Assembly (NCBI GenBank): GCA_947168045.1
Contig: CAMVKN010000006.1
Span: 1-64,000 of the forward strand
Length of the DNA: 64,000 nucleotides
Origin: an uncultured Prevotellaceae bacterium
GTDB lineage: Bacteria; Bacteroidota; Bacteroidia; Bacteroidales; Bacteroidaceae
Direction of reading: 5' to 3'
Below, one piece after another: positions 23,718 through 31,522 of the stretch. The notes under the pieces are model-generated. The model had not been told where the DNA came from, made no database searches, and saw nothing but the letters and a program-made list of their open reading frames with translations. Position numbers and translations under genes: made by a program. Numbering within the stretch: the stretch's first letter is position 1; each line of letters opens with the position of its first letter.

Positions 23718-25016
23718 TTAGAGCAGCCATCCGGCGAAGGCCACGCCGATGTTGATGGCAGGCTCGGCGTTGTACTGGCTGCTGAAGCCGCGGTGGTTGT
23801 ATTCACCCTTGATGACAATCTGGCTGGTGGGGTAGTAGTTCACGCCTGCCGTCCAGATTTTCTTCTTGCACCACTCGTAGGTCGTCTTGTAGACGCTGCT
23901 CTCCATGGGGTTGTAGTATTCATAGCGCCCGAAGAGGTAGAGCTTCTGTCCGGCGCGTGCCTTGTCTGTCAGCAGGGGCAGGATGTTGTAGCCGGCCTCC
24001 AAGCTGTAAGCCAGGGCGTTGCTGCCCACGGGCTGGCGCTTTGACGGCGAGCCGTCTTGGCTGGAGTGCTTGGGGAAGGAGTTGTTGAAGGTGGTGATGA
24101 GCTCTGCATCAGCCAGGTGGGCGTAGTCAATGTTACCGCGAAGGATGAGATTCCAGCGGCGCAGCATGAAGTCGAAGGAGCCGATGGCCAGCGCGCCTGT
24201 GCAGTTCTTGTAGCGCTCGGCGCTGTGTGCCCGCTGCGTGTTGTTGAACGTGTGGCCGTAGTAGCCGCTGAGGCCCAGGCGCAGGCCTGGCAGACTGTAG
24301 TTGTCAATGCGTAGTGCACCGGCATAGCTGTTGGCCATCTTGAACTCGTAGATGCTGTTGGCTCCGTAGTGCACGAAGCTTGAAGCGCCGAAGCGTTCGC
24401 TGTCGAGGCCGGCCAGGAACTGCAGCTCGTAGCGCCACGCGCGGTGACGACCCCATAGCGACACACCCGTCTGGTGCCATGTGCAGGGCAGGATGCTGTT
24501 CTCGCCCTCAGGACGGTAGACGGTGAAATACTCCGTGGGCATGTGGTACTGGTTGGTCATGCCCACCGGCACCACTATCTCGCCTACGCGAAGGTTGAGC
24601 TGCGGCGCAAACGACTTCTGAATCCAGAACTGCTCCAGGGCCACCTCGCCGCCCTTTTCCACTTCAGCCTCATATTCGCCGCTCTCGTCGGCATCCACCT
24701 CAACGGCACTCTCCGTTCCGCCGTGCTCGAACTCAATCTCCATGCCCATGCTCCAGCCGTGGCCGAAGTCATAGCCCATGTTCAGTGTGACGTGGGGCAG
24801 GTCGAAGCGTCCGTGCGAACCATCGTCCTTGTATTTCTCGGGAAACTGGTAGCGGTTGAAATGGTCGCTGTAGAAGTTGCGGCTCATCACTGCCTCGCCG
24901 TAGCCGCCCAGGCTCAGGCGTTGCTGTGTGTTGTTGTCATCCTGAGCCAGGGCCGTCGTTGCGGGCAAGGCCAGCAGCGCTCCCATCAGGATGGTGTTCA
25001 TTTTGTTTACTCTCAT
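23718..25016 (-). CDS. Porin-like outer membrane beta-barrel protein
   Basis: The start at 25016 gives a signal peptide 'MRVNKMNTILMGALLALPATTALAQ'; the longer ORF to 25046 would begin before the inferred transcription start. The mature protein (about 410 residues) has alternating hydrophobic strands and ends in 'INIGVAFAGWLL', as expected for an outer-membrane barrel. Motifs such as 'LSLGGYGEAVMSRNF', 'ALEQFWIQKSF' and 'LNLRVGEIVVPVGMTNQYH' fit phosphate-selective porin or related families. First gene of the apparent iron/cytochrome operon. The substrate is unknown. Confidence 0.8.
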   Translation of the reverse strand: MRVNKMNTILMGALLALPATTALAQDDNNTQQRLSLGGYGEAVMSRNFYSDHFNRYQFPEKYKDDGSHGRFDLPHVTLNMGYDFGHGWSMGMEIEFEHGGTESAVEVDADESGEYEAEVEKGGEVALEQFWIQKSFAPQLNLRVGEIVVPVGMTNQYHMPTEYFTVYRPEGENSILPCTWHQTGVSLWGRHRAWRYELQFLAGLDSERFGASSFVHYGANSIYEFKMANSYAGALRIDNYSLPGLRLGLSGYYGHTFNNTQRAHSAERYKNCTGALAIGSFDFMLRRWNLILRGNIDYAHLADAELITTFNNSFPKHSSQDGSPSKRQPVGSNALAYSLEAGYNILPLLTDKARAGQKLYLFGRYEYYNPMESSVYKTTYEWCKKKIWTAGVNYYPTSQIVIKGEYNHRGFSSQYNAEPAINIGVAFAGWLL

Positions 25017-25048
25017 ATATTCGTCGTTGTCTGAAAACGGGTGCAAAG

Positions 25049-25056
25049 GTAGGCAA
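25049..25056 (-). promoter_or_regulatory. Promoter of the porin-imelysin-DHOR operon
   Basis: Minus-strand TACCTTTGCACC lies about 33 bases before the chosen start at 25016. It is a full match to the Bacteroidetes -7 box. Confidence 0.65.
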
Positions 25057-25073
25057 TATCAGCTTTTCACGCA

Positions 25074-25174
25074 ATACCTAAAAACGATGATTGAGTTTCA
25101 AAATACCTATTTGTGGGGATTGTGTATATCATGGAAAATCAGTAATTTTGCACGCTGTAATAAGAAATAGGTAT
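25074..25174. promoter_or_regulatory. Divergent control region with ATACCTA sites
   Basis: ATACCTA occurs at 25074-25080 and within ATACCTATTT at 25103-25112. The exact complement AAATAGGTAT is at 25165-25174, overlapping the regulator's ATG. The regulator's own -7 box TAATTTTG is at 25143-25150 with TTG 20 bases upstream. The sites bracket that promoter and lie beside the porin promoter, so they are good operator candidates. Confidence 0.55.
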
Positions 25175-26129
25175 GAAGAATCAGAAGATGTATGAGTCTG
25201 ACGACAAGATGATCTCGCTCATACGCGACAACTACGACCTGCTGCAGGCCCTTGGCAGCTTCGGCATCAGCCTGGGCTTTGGCGACAAGACGGTTGAGGA
25301 GACCTGCCGTGACAATGGTGTTGACACCTATACCTTCCTGGCTGTGGTCAACTACACCATCAACGGCAGCGGTGACTTCAGCGACGACCCGCGCCTGGAT
25401 GTGCACACCCTGCTGCACTATCTTGACGCCAGTCATAAGTATTACCTCGACTTCCAGCTGCCTTTCATCCGCCGCGAGCTGCAGGAGTCGCTCAGCACTG
25501 ACTCCTCGCTGGGCCAGCTCATCCTGCGTCTCTACGATGAGTATGCCCACGAGATTCGCCGGCACATGCAGTATGAGCAGCGCACCCTCTTCCCCTATGT
25601 GGAGTCGCTCCTTGGCGGCGAGCCGAAGAGCGACTACAATGTGGAGACGTTCTCCAAGCACCATGCCTCGGCCGACAAGAAGCTGCGCGAGCTGAAGCTG
25701 CTCATCATCAAGTACCTGCCGAGCGACGGTCTGCACAACAGCCAGCTCACGGCCACCCTGCACGACATCTACGACAACGAGGCCTGGTTGCGGCAGCATT
25801 CCCAGGTCGAGGACGACATCTTCGTGCCCGCCATCCGCCGCTTGGAGAAGCTGGTGAAGCAGAGCGATGTGACGCGCAACATCAGCGGCATGATGATGGC
25901 CTCAGGACAGAATGTCGACGCGCTGAGCGACCGCGAGAAGGATGTCATCATCGCCCTGGTGCAGGGCATGTCCAACAAGGAGATAGCCAACCACCTGTGC
26001 ATCAGCGTCAACACCGTCATCACCCACCGGCGCAACATCGCGCAGAAGCTGCAGATTCATTCGCCGGCAGGGCTCACCATCTATGCCATCATCAACGGCT
26101 TGGTCGACATTTCAACCGTCAAGCTGTAG
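25173..26129 (+). CDS. Hemerythrin-like domain fused to LuxR-type HTH regulator
   Basis: A 318-residue soluble transcription factor. Residues about 15-65 resemble the ScdA/RIC N-terminal (DUF542-like) segment. Residues about 80-235 form a hemerythrin-like four-helix domain with metal-ligand candidates in 'LHYLDASHKYY', 'EIRRHMQYEQ', 'FSKHH' and 'LRQHSQVEDD', the spacing expected for a di-iron site. The last 65 residues are a LuxR/GerE helix-turn-helix ('LSDREKDVIIALVQGMSNKEIANHLCISVNTVITHRRNI'). The gene is divergent from the porin/imelysin/di-heme oxidase operon. I infer iron, oxygen or nitric oxide sensing by the di-iron centre and control of that operon. Confidence 0.85.
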   Translation: MKNQKMYESDDKMISLIRDNYDLLQALGSFGISLGFGDKTVEETCRDNGVDTYTFLAVVNYTINGSGDFSDDPRLDVHTLLHYLDASHKYYLDFQLPFIRRELQESLSTDSSLGQLILRLYDEYAHEIRRHMQYEQRTLFPYVESLLGGEPKSDYNVETFSKHHASADKKLRELKLLIIKYLPSDGLHNSQLTATLHDIYDNEAWLRQHSQVEDDIFVPAIRRLEKLVKQSDVTRNISGMMMASGQNVDALSDREKDVIIALVQGMSNKEIANHLCISVNTVITHRRNIAQKLQIHSPAGLTIYAIINGLVDISTVKL

Positions 26130-26156
26130 GCAAGGAAAAATAAATGAGCGGAAACG

Positions 26157-26203
26157 TTTGGTAATTACATAAATTATTCATAAATTTGCAAGCGAATTAC
26201 CAA
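26157..26203 (+). promoter_or_regulatory. Promoter and inverted repeat before lplA
   Basis: TTTG (26157-26160), 20 bases, then TAAATTTG (26181-26188) is a complete Bacteroidetes promoter. A 9-bp inverted repeat TTGGTAATT (26158-26166) / AATTACCAA (26195-26203) brackets it and overlaps the -33 box, so it could be a repressor site for the lplA-gcv operon. Confidence 0.65.
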
Positions 26204-26214
26204 GCGTGACCATC

Positions 26215-26988
26215 ATGAAGTATGTCATGTTGCCCACTGGGGCGCCTCCGTGCGGCCCGTCGGCCGGCGTCCGTCGCCTGTCGTTCTATCTGGCCATGGA
26301 GGAGTATGTGGCCCGCCGTTTCGACGAGCCTGACTGTTTCTTCCTCTGGCAAGTGGCGCCCAGCGTCATCTTCGGCCGTAACCAGGTGCTGCAGAACGAG
26401 GTGAACGTGGACTACTGTCGTCGGCACGGCATCGAGCTATACCGGCGGAAGAGTGGGGGAGGGTGTGTCTATGCTGACATGGGCAACATCATGCTGTCCT
26501 TCATCACCAAGGACGAGAACGTGCCCTACACCTTCAATCGCTTCATCAGCATGGAGATGCTGCTGTTGCGGCGGCTCGGCCTTGAGGCCGTGAGCACCAC
26601 TCACAACGACGTCCTGCTGCCGCCCCTCAGTCCGGTGGACGGCTCGCCCCTGGCAGACGAGTCCTGGCGGAAGGTCAGCGGCACGGCTTTCTATCACTTG
26701 CCCGGTCACAGCATCGTTCATGCCACGCTGCTCTACGACGCTGACATGGAGCACATGGTGAACGCCATCACCCCCGGCCCGGAAAAGCTGGAGAAGAAAG
26801 GCATTGAGAGCGTCCGTCAGCGCATCACCCTGCTCAAGGACTATATCAGTCTGAGCATCGACGAGCTGAAGGCGTTCATCCGACAGACACTCTGCAACGG
26901 CGAGCTGCGCCTCACCCCTGACGACGTGGCAGCCATCGAGCAGATAGAGCAGGACTACCTGCGCACCGAGTTCATACAGCGAATGTAA
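26215..26988 (+). CDS. lplA: Lipoate-protein ligase A family protein
   Basis: A 257-residue ligase of the LplA/LipB fold that attaches lipoate to carrier proteins. It has the signature 'YRRKSGGGCVYADMGNIMLSF' (RRxSGGGxVxxDxGN) near residues 75-96 and 'RKVSGTAFYHLPGHSIVHATLLYDADM' later, with the lipoyl-adenylate lysine. The ATG at 26215 is used; a GTG at 26206 is possible. It leads the glycine cleavage genes, so its likely substrate is GcvH encoded two genes on. The C-terminal LplA accessory domain is reduced. Confidence 0.9.
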   Translation: MKYVMLPTGAPPCGPSAGVRRLSFYLAMEEYVARRFDEPDCFFLWQVAPSVIFGRNQVLQNEVNVDYCRRHGIELYRRKSGGGCVYADMGNIMLSFITKDENVPYTFNRFISMEMLLLRRLGLEAVSTTHNDVLLPPLSPVDGSPLADESWRKVSGTAFYHLPGHSIVHATLLYDADMEHMVNAITPGPEKLEKKGIESVRQRITLLKDYISLSIDELKAFIRQTLCNGELRLTPDDVAAIEQIEQDYLRTEFIQRM

Positions 26989-26989
26989 A

Positions 26990-27053
26990 TCTCAACCCCC
27001 AACCCTCAACCCTCAACCCTTAACCCTCAAATCTCAAACCTCAAATCTCAAAT
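26990..27053 (+). repeat. Heptamer repeat tract before gcvT
   Basis: Tandem 7-mers CAACCCT, changing to CAAATCT/CAAACCT, run up to three bases before the gcvT ATG. They fill the whole spacer between lplA and gcvT. Confidence 0.85.
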
Positions 27054-27055
27054 CT

Positions 27056-28150
27056 ATGAAACAGACCTGTCTGTACGACAAACACGTGGCACTGGGCGCG
27101 CTGATGTCGCCCTTCGCCGGATTCGACATGCCCATACAGTACACCAACATCACCGACGAGCACCAGGCTGTGCGCACCCGCTGCGGCATCTTCGACGTCA
27201 GCCACATGGGCGAGGTCACCGTCAAGGGCAAAGATGCTGAGCGCTATGTGCAGCACATCTTTACCAACGACGTCAGTGGCGCACCTGTGGGAAAGATTTT
27301 CTACGGCATGATGTGCTACGAGGACGGCGGAACGGTCGACGACCTGCTGGTCTACTGCATGGGCGAGAACGACTATTTCCTCGTTATCAACGCCGCCAAC
27401 ATCGACAAGGACTGGGCGTGGATGCAGGAGCAGGCCAAGGGTTTCGACATCGACCTGCAGAACATGAGTGACCATTACGGCCAGATAGCCGTGCAGGGTC
27501 CCGAGGCCGAGAAGAGGGTCGAGGAGGTGTTGGGCATCGCATGCCGGGATTTGCAGTTCTACACGGCAAAGACGGTCAACCCCAGTCCGTCCAATAGCCC
27601 CTTCATCATCAGTCGCACAGGCTACACGGGCGAGGACGGCTTCGAGATTTACGACACTCCCGAAGCTATCAACGACTACTGGCAGCGGCTCGTCGAGGCC
27701 GGCGTGAAGCCCTGCGGGCTGGGGTGCCGCGACACCCTGCGCTTTGAGGTGGGTCTGCCGCTCTATGGCGACGAGCTGTCGGCTGACATCACGCCCATCA
27801 TGGCTGGCCTGGGTCTCTTTGTCAAGCTCGACAAGGAGGGCGGCTTCATCGGGCGCGATGCCCTGGCACAGCAGAAGGCCGTGGGACCGGCGAAGAAGAT
27901 TGTAGGCATAGAGCTGAAGGACAAGGCCATCCCCCGTCATGGCTATACCGTGCTCAGCGCTGACGGACAGCCCGTCGGCGAGGTTACCACGGGCTATCAC
28001 TGCATCTCTGTGGACAAGAGTGTCTGCATGGCCCTCGTTGACAGCAGCTATGCCAAGCTGGGCACCGACCTGCAAGTGCAGATACGCAAAAAGGTGTTCC
28101 CCGGCACGGTCGTGAAGAAATGTTTCTACGATAAACATTATAAAAAATAA
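27056..28150 (+). CDS. gcvT: Aminomethyltransferase, glycine cleavage T protein
   Basis: T protein takes the aminomethyl group from lipoyl-GcvH, releases ammonia and makes 5,10-methylene-tetrahydrofolate. The 364-residue length is normal. The N-terminus 'LYDKHVALGALMSPFAGFDMPIQYTNI...FDVSHMGEV' and 'SRTGYTGEDGFEIY' (about 182-195) are classic GcvT motifs, with the conserved 'NDV' and 'GLGCRDTLRFEVGLPLYG'. It is in the order lplA-gcvT-gcvH-gcvPA-gcvPB-lpd. Confidence 0.96.
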   Translation: MKQTCLYDKHVALGALMSPFAGFDMPIQYTNITDEHQAVRTRCGIFDVSHMGEVTVKGKDAERYVQHIFTNDVSGAPVGKIFYGMMCYEDGGTVDDLLVYCMGENDYFLVINAANIDKDWAWMQEQAKGFDIDLQNMSDHYGQIAVQGPEAEKRVEEVLGIACRDLQFYTAKTVNPSPSNSPFIISRTGYTGEDGFEIYDTPEAINDYWQRLVEAGVKPCGLGCRDTLRFEVGLPLYGDELSADITPIMAGLGLFVKLDKEGGFIGRDALAQQKAVGPAKKIVGIELKDKAIPRHGYTVLSADGQPVGEVTTGYHCISVDKSVCMALVDSSYAKLGTDLQVQIRKKVFPGTVVKKCFYDKHYKK

Positions 28151-28152
28151 CT

Positions 28153-28257
28153 TATTGATTTGAGATTTGAGGTTTGAGATTTGAGGTTTATCAATTAGAC
28201 TGACTAATCTAAATCTAAATCTCAAATCTCAAATCTCAAATCTCAAATCTCAAACCT
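28153..28257 (+). repeat. Inverted heptamer tracts between gcvT and gcvH
   Basis: A run of TTTGAGA/TTTGAGG units (about 28158-28190) is followed by a run of CAAATCT units (about 28213-28256). The two are complementary and could form a long hairpin that would place the gcvH start just behind it. Confidence 0.8.
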
Positions 28258-28268
28258 AAAAAAGAACA

Positions 28269-28649
28269 ATGGCAAAAGTGATTGAAGGACTCTATTACAG
28301 CGAGTCGCACGAGTATGTGAGAGTGGAGGGTGACGCCGCCTACATCGGCATCACCGATTATGCCCAGAACGCGCTGGGCAACGTGGTGTATGTAGACCTG
28401 CCCGAGGTGGACGACGAGGTGACGGCTGGCGAGGAGTTCGGCGCCGTGGAGAGCGTCAAGGCCGCCAGCGATGTTATCGCCCCCGTCAGCGGAACCATCG
28501 TCGAGGTGAACGAAGCGCTGGAGGACCAGCCGGAGCTGCTCAACCAGGATGCCTTCGCCAACTGGATTATCAAGGTGGAGCTGAGCGACAAGGGCGAGCT
28601 GGACAGCCTGATGGACGCCACGGCCTACGCAGCCTTCTGCCAGAAGTAA
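28269..28649 (+). CDS. gcvH: Glycine cleavage system H protein
   Basis: The 126-residue lipoyl carrier shuttles the aminomethyl group between P, T and L proteins. The lipoylation site is Lys64 in 'GAVESVKAASDV', in the family motif ESVKAxS. Length is normal. It would be the substrate of the LplA encoded at the head of the operon. Confidence 0.97.
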   Translation: MAKVIEGLYYSESHEYVRVEGDAAYIGITDYAQNALGNVVYVDLPEVDDEVTAGEEFGAVESVKAASDVIAPVSGTIVEVNEALEDQPELLNQDAFANWIIKVELSDKGELDSLMDATAYAAFCQK

Positions 28650-28658
28650 GCCAGTTGC

Positions 28659-28759
28659 TTCGTTATTTCGTTGCTTCGTTATCACGTTATTCCGTTATCC
28701 TGTTATTACGTTATTACGTAGCATCGTTATCACGTTATTACGTTATCACGTTATCACGA
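28659..28759 (+). repeat. Octamer CGTTATNA repeat tract before gcvPA
   Basis: About twelve units of the type CGTTATCA/CGTTATTA fill the gcvH-gcvPA spacer and end seven bases before the ATG. The period is 8 here, not 7. Confidence 0.85.
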
Positions 28760-28764
28760 AAGAA

Positions 28765-30084
28765 ATGTTCAAGTATTTCCCTCATACGCCGTCTGACCTC
28801 CAGACGATGCTTTCCGCAGTAGGCGTCGATTCCATCGACGCTCTCTACGCTGACGTCCCTGAGCAGGTGCGCTTCCGTGGCGACTATCAGCTGCCCGAGG
28901 AGATGAGCGAGCTGGAGGTGCGCCAGCTGTTCGAGCAGTTAGGGGCACAGAACAAGCAGCTCACCTGCTTTGCCGGTGCCGGTGTCTACGACCACTACAC
29001 GCCCGCCGTCATCCCGCAGCTGCTCAGCCGCTCGGAGCTGCTCACCAGCTATACCCCCTATCAGGCCGAAATCTCCCAGGGCACCCTGCACTATATCTTT
29101 GAGTACCAGTCGATGATGGCCGCCCTGACAGGCATGGACATCTCGAATGCCTCGATGTACGACGGCACCACCGCCACTGCCGAGGCCATGATGATGGCCG
29201 TGGCAGCGGGCAAGAAGCAGAACCGCTTCCTTGTCAGCGAGACCGTCGACCCCAAGACCGTTGCAGTGATGAAAACCTATGCCCACTTCCACGGCATTGA
29301 CATCGAGATGGTTCCTGCGAAGGACGGCGTCACCGACCTCTCATCTCTCATCTCTCATCTCTCACCTCAAAGCGGTGTGGCAGGTGTGATGGTGCAGCAG
29401 CCTAACTACTATGGCATCGTCGAGGACTACAGCGGCTTTGCCGATGCGTGCCATGCCGCGAAGAGCCTCTTTGTGATGAACAGCGTCATTGCCGACCTGG
29501 CCGTGCTGAAGACACCGGCAGAGTGGGGTGCTGACATCGCCGTCGGCGACGGGCAGAGCCTCGGCATACCCATGCAGTTCGGCGGGCCCTACGTGGGCTA
29601 TCTGTGCTGCACCGAGAAGCTCATACGCAAGATGCCGGGGCGCATCGTGGGCAAGACCGTCGACAACCGCGGACAGCGTGCCTTCGTGCTCACCCTGCAG
29701 GCACGCGAGCAGCACATACGCCGGCAGAAGGCCACCTCGAACATCTGTTCCAACCAGAGCCTCATGGCGCTCTTCGTCACCGTCTACTGCTCACTCATGG
29801 GCCGTCAGGGACTGAAGGAGGCCGCCCAGCTGAGCTATGCCGGTGCCCACTATCTGTGTGACAGGCTGCTGGCCACGGGTCGCTTCAAGCTGGTCTACGA
29901 CAAGCCTTTCTTCAATGAGTTTGTGGTCAGCTACGATGGCGATGTCGACGCCCTGCAGCGCCGTTTCATTGACAACGGCATCTTCGGAGGCATCAAGGTG
30001 GCCGACGGCCAGCTGATGTTCGCCGTCACCGAGAAGCGTACCAAGGAAGAGATAGACCGCCTGTTACAATTCATTGAGCATTGA
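28765..30084 (+). CDS. gcvPA: Glycine dehydrogenase (decarboxylating) subunit 1
   Basis: N-terminal half of the split P protein, 439 residues, which pairs with GcvPB to decarboxylate glycine. It starts 'MFKYFPHTPSDLQTMLSAVGVDSIDALYADVP' and has 'GVYDHYTPAVIPQLLSRSELLTSYTPYQAEISQGTLHYIFEYQS', typical of GcvPA. It contains an in-frame heptamer tract (29335-29369) coding 'DLSSLISHLSPQ' in a surface-loop position. The split P protein is usual in several phyla, but the repeat inside the gene is not. Confidence 0.95.
   Translation: MFKYFPHTPSDLQTMLSAVGVDSIDALYADVPEQVRFRGDYQLPEEMSELEVRQLFEQLGAQNKQLTCFAGAGVYDHYTPAVIPQLLSRSELLTSYTPYQAEISQGTLHYIFEYQSMMAALTGMDISNASMYDGTTATAEAMMMAVAAGKKQNRFLVSETVDPKTVAVMKTYAHFHGIDIEMVPAKDGVTDLSSLISHLSPQSGVAGVMVQQPNYYGIVEDYSGFADACHAAKSLFVMNSVIADLAVLKTPAEWGADIAVGDGQSLGIPMQFGGPYVGYLCCTEKLIRKMPGRIVGKTVDNRGQRAFVLTLQAREQHIRRQKATSNICSNQSLMALFVTVYCSLMGRQGLKEAAQLSYAGAHYLCDRLLATGRFKLVYDKPFFNEFVVSYDGDVDALQRRFIDNGIFGGIKVADGQLMFAVTEKRTKEEIDRLLQFIEH
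29335..29369 (+). repeat. In-frame heptamer tract in gcvPA
   Basis: GACCTCT, three CATCTCT units and CACCTCA are five consecutive 7-mers inside the coding sequence. Addition or loss of one unit would shift the reading frame. Confidence 0.85.
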
Positions 30085-30103
30085 CCATTAAGCATTAGAA
30101 AAA

Positions 30104-31522
30104 GTGAACAACAAACTATACGGAAACCTGATATTCGAGCTCTCGCAGCCAGGCCGCAAGGGCTACTCACTGCCTAAGAACCGCTTTGGCGACTACGCTG
30201 TTCCGCAGGAGCTGACCCGACAGCAGGAGGCCTGCCTGCCTGAGTGTGACGAGATGACCGTGGTGCGTCATTACACCAATCTCTCGGCTAACAACTTCGG
30301 CGTTGACAACGGCTTCTATCCCCTCGGGTCATGCACCATGAAGTATAACCCGAAGGTGAACGAGGAGATGGCCGCACTGCCACAGTTCCAGAACCTGCAC
30401 CCCCTGCAGCCTGCCGCCACCACGCGGGGCGCCGACGCCGTCTGCACGCTCCTCTGCAAGTCGCTCTGCGAGCTCACCGGCCTTCATGCCTTCACGCTGA
30501 AGCCCTTTGCCGGTGCCCACGGCGAGCTGACGGGACTGATGGTCATCCGTGCCTATCACGAGCACAACGGCGACATGCAGCGCACGAAGGTCATCGTGCC
30601 TGACTCAGCCCACGGCACCAACCCCGCCAGCGCCGCCGTCTGCGGACTGGAGGTGGTCGAGGTGAAGTCGCTCGCCGACGGCACCGTCGACCTCGACGCC
30701 CTGAAAGAGATTGTCTCTGAGTGCGGTGATAGTATCGCTGCCATGATGATGACCAACCCCAACACCCTCGGTCTTTTCGAACGCCAGATACCGGCCATCG
30801 AGAAGCTCATCCACCAGTGTGGCGGACTGATGTATTACGACGGCGCCAACCTCAACCCCATGCTCGGCGTAGCACGACCGGGCGACATGGGCTTCGACGT
30901 GATGCACATCAACCTGCACAAGACCTTCTCCACGCCGCATGGCGGAGGCGGACCCGGTGCAGGCCCTGTGGGTGTGCGCAAAGGGCTGGAGCAGTTCTTC
31001 CCCGAGGTGTCGCCCTATCATGGCAACTTCGCAGTGGCCATGCGCGCGTACGCGTACATTCTTTCATTAGGACGCGAGCACGTCAAGGAGGTGGGACCGC
31101 TGGCCACGCTGAACGCCAACTACATCAAGGAACGGCTGAAGGACGTCTACGAGCTGCCCATCGAGGGGCTGTGCAAGCACGAGTTCGTGTTCGACGGACT
31201 GAAGGATAAGGCCACGGGTGTGACGACGATGGATGTGGCCAAGCGCCTGCTCGACTACGGCTATCATGCACCCACCATCTACTTCCCCCTGCTCTTCCAC
31301 GAGAGTCTGATGATTGAGCCCACCGAGAACGAGTCGAAGGAGACCATCGACGGCTTCATCGACGTCATGCGCCGCATTGCCGACGAGGCCAAGAACGACC
31401 CCGAGCTGGTGAAGACGGCACCCCACAACACCCCCATCGGCCGTGTCGACGACGTCCTGGCTGCCAAGCACCCCGTCGTCACCTGGCAACAGCTGGTAGA
31501 TACAACAGAACATCATGACTGA
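30104..31522 (+). CDS. gcvPB: Glycine dehydrogenase (decarboxylating) subunit 2
   Basis: C-terminal half of the split P protein, 472 residues, PLP-dependent. The PLP lysine is Lys273 in 'MHINLHKTFSTPHGGGGPGAG'. The start is GTG at 30104, the first start codon giving the family N-terminus 'NNKLYGNLIFELSQPGRKGYSLP'. It follows gcvPA by 19 bases and overlaps lpd by eight bases (ATGACTGA), so translational coupling with lpd is likely. Confidence 0.96.
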   Translation: MNNKLYGNLIFELSQPGRKGYSLPKNRFGDYAVPQELTRQQEACLPECDEMTVVRHYTNLSANNFGVDNGFYPLGSCTMKYNPKVNEEMAALPQFQNLHPLQPAATTRGADAVCTLLCKSLCELTGLHAFTLKPFAGAHGELTGLMVIRAYHEHNGDMQRTKVIVPDSAHGTNPASAAVCGLEVVEVKSLADGTVDLDALKEIVSECGDSIAAMMMTNPNTLGLFERQIPAIEKLIHQCGGLMYYDGANLNPMLGVARPGDMGFDVMHINLHKTFSTPHGGGGPGAGPVGVRKGLEQFFPEVSPYHGNFAVAMRAYAYILSLGREHVKEVGPLATLNANYIKERLKDVYELPIEGLCKHEFVFDGLKDKATGVTTMDVAKRLLDYGYHAPTIYFPLLFHESLMIEPTENESKETIDGFIDVMRRIADEAKNDPELVKTAPHNTPIGRVDDVLAAKHPVVTWQQLVDTTEHHD

